Part shown: in pieces, positions 5,249 through 5,310 of the stretch | Layout: every line of letters begins with the position of its first letter | Numbering within the stretch: the stretch's first letter is position 1 | Program-made: the position numbers and the translations under genes | Assembly (NCBI GenBank): GCA_943354465.1 | Contig: CALRCC010000038.1 | Coordinates: forward strand, 1-5,310 | DNA length: 5,310 nt | Source of the DNA: Candidatus Ryanbacteria bacterium | Lineage (GTDB): Bacteria > Patescibacteriota > Minisyncoccia > Ryanbacterales > GWA2-47-10b | Reading direction: 5' to 3' | Notes under the pieces: generated by a model | The model's input: the letters and a program-made list of their open reading frames with translations, nothing else | What the model was told of the DNA's origin: nothing | Database searches by the model: none

Positions 5249-5310
5249 ATGGATATACACATACTTGTAGCATTTATAGGATCGATGATTGGGAAGGCCG
5301 GAACGATATC
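5249..5310 (+). CDS. Start of an unidentified rightward gene (3' end outside window)
   Basis: Twenty codons are visible, reading MDIHILVAFIGSMIGKAGTI, and the frame is open to the window end. The start is supported by a well-spaced AAAGGGA and an in-frame TAA two codons upstream. The segment is hydrophobic with small residues (LVAFIGSMIG) and could be a first membrane span or part of a soluble fold. That is too little to name a family. It is transcribed away from the ddl operon, with its 5' leader folded into a hairpin. Confidence 0.6.
   Translation, partial: MDIHILVAFIGSMIGKAGTI

Noticed and set aside
1..5310. CRISPR array, insertion sequence or phage integration at the tRNA
   Set aside because: I saw no regularly spaced direct repeats, no transposase or integrase, and no repeated copy of the tRNA 3' end in the window.

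Overview
The window looks like part of a bacterial genome with very small, tightly packed genes, most likely a member of the Candidate Phyla Radiation (Patescibacteria), probably Parcubacteria-like. This placement is an inference. It rests on a DUF5671-type membrane protein fused to a pseudopilin-like domain, and on a large protein with a small 'YI+..R..G.S....R.EL..SGW' helical start, a Pro/Lys-rich linker, one membrane anchor and a pseudopilin-like end. Both architectures are ones I associate with that group. UGA is read as stop (TGA at 2997-2995), so the recoded lineages such as Gracilibacteria and Absconditabacteria are unlikely.

Almost everything is on the minus strand and is transcribed from right to left. 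A divergent intergenic region (5158-5248) separates a rightward gene, of which only 20 codons are visible (from 5249), from a leftward three-gene operon. The operon order is: a 720-residue single-pass envelope protein (5157-2995); ddl, D-alanine--D-alanine ligase (2995-2021); and a five-pass DUF5671 membrane protein (2021-1104). Both junctions are one-base stop/start overlaps (TGATG and TAGTG). A tRNA-Ala(UGC) follows only 24 bases after the last stop codon (1079-1009). After an AT-rich spacer that contains a perfect (TA)11 palindrome comes a secreted protein (884 to beyond position 1). It has a signal peptide, three CPxG...C modules, a Pro-rich hinge and a bacterial SH3-like domain.

The theme is the cell envelope. 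Ddl makes the D-Ala-D-Ala dipeptide for peptidoglycan precursors. The genes on either side of it encode membrane proteins whose outward-facing C-termini carry the same kind of GspG/pilin-like globular module. The secreted SH3-domain protein could bind the cell wall. How the two flanking membrane proteins relate to wall synthesis is unknown.

The points most worth a second look are: (1) the matched pseudopilin-like modules, without a prepilin helix, on the two proteins flanking ddl; (2) a hairpin in the leader of the rightward gene that pairs its Shine-Dalgarno sequence; and (3) the secreted repeat/SH3 gene, which is easy to miss because it starts with TTG and runs off the window.
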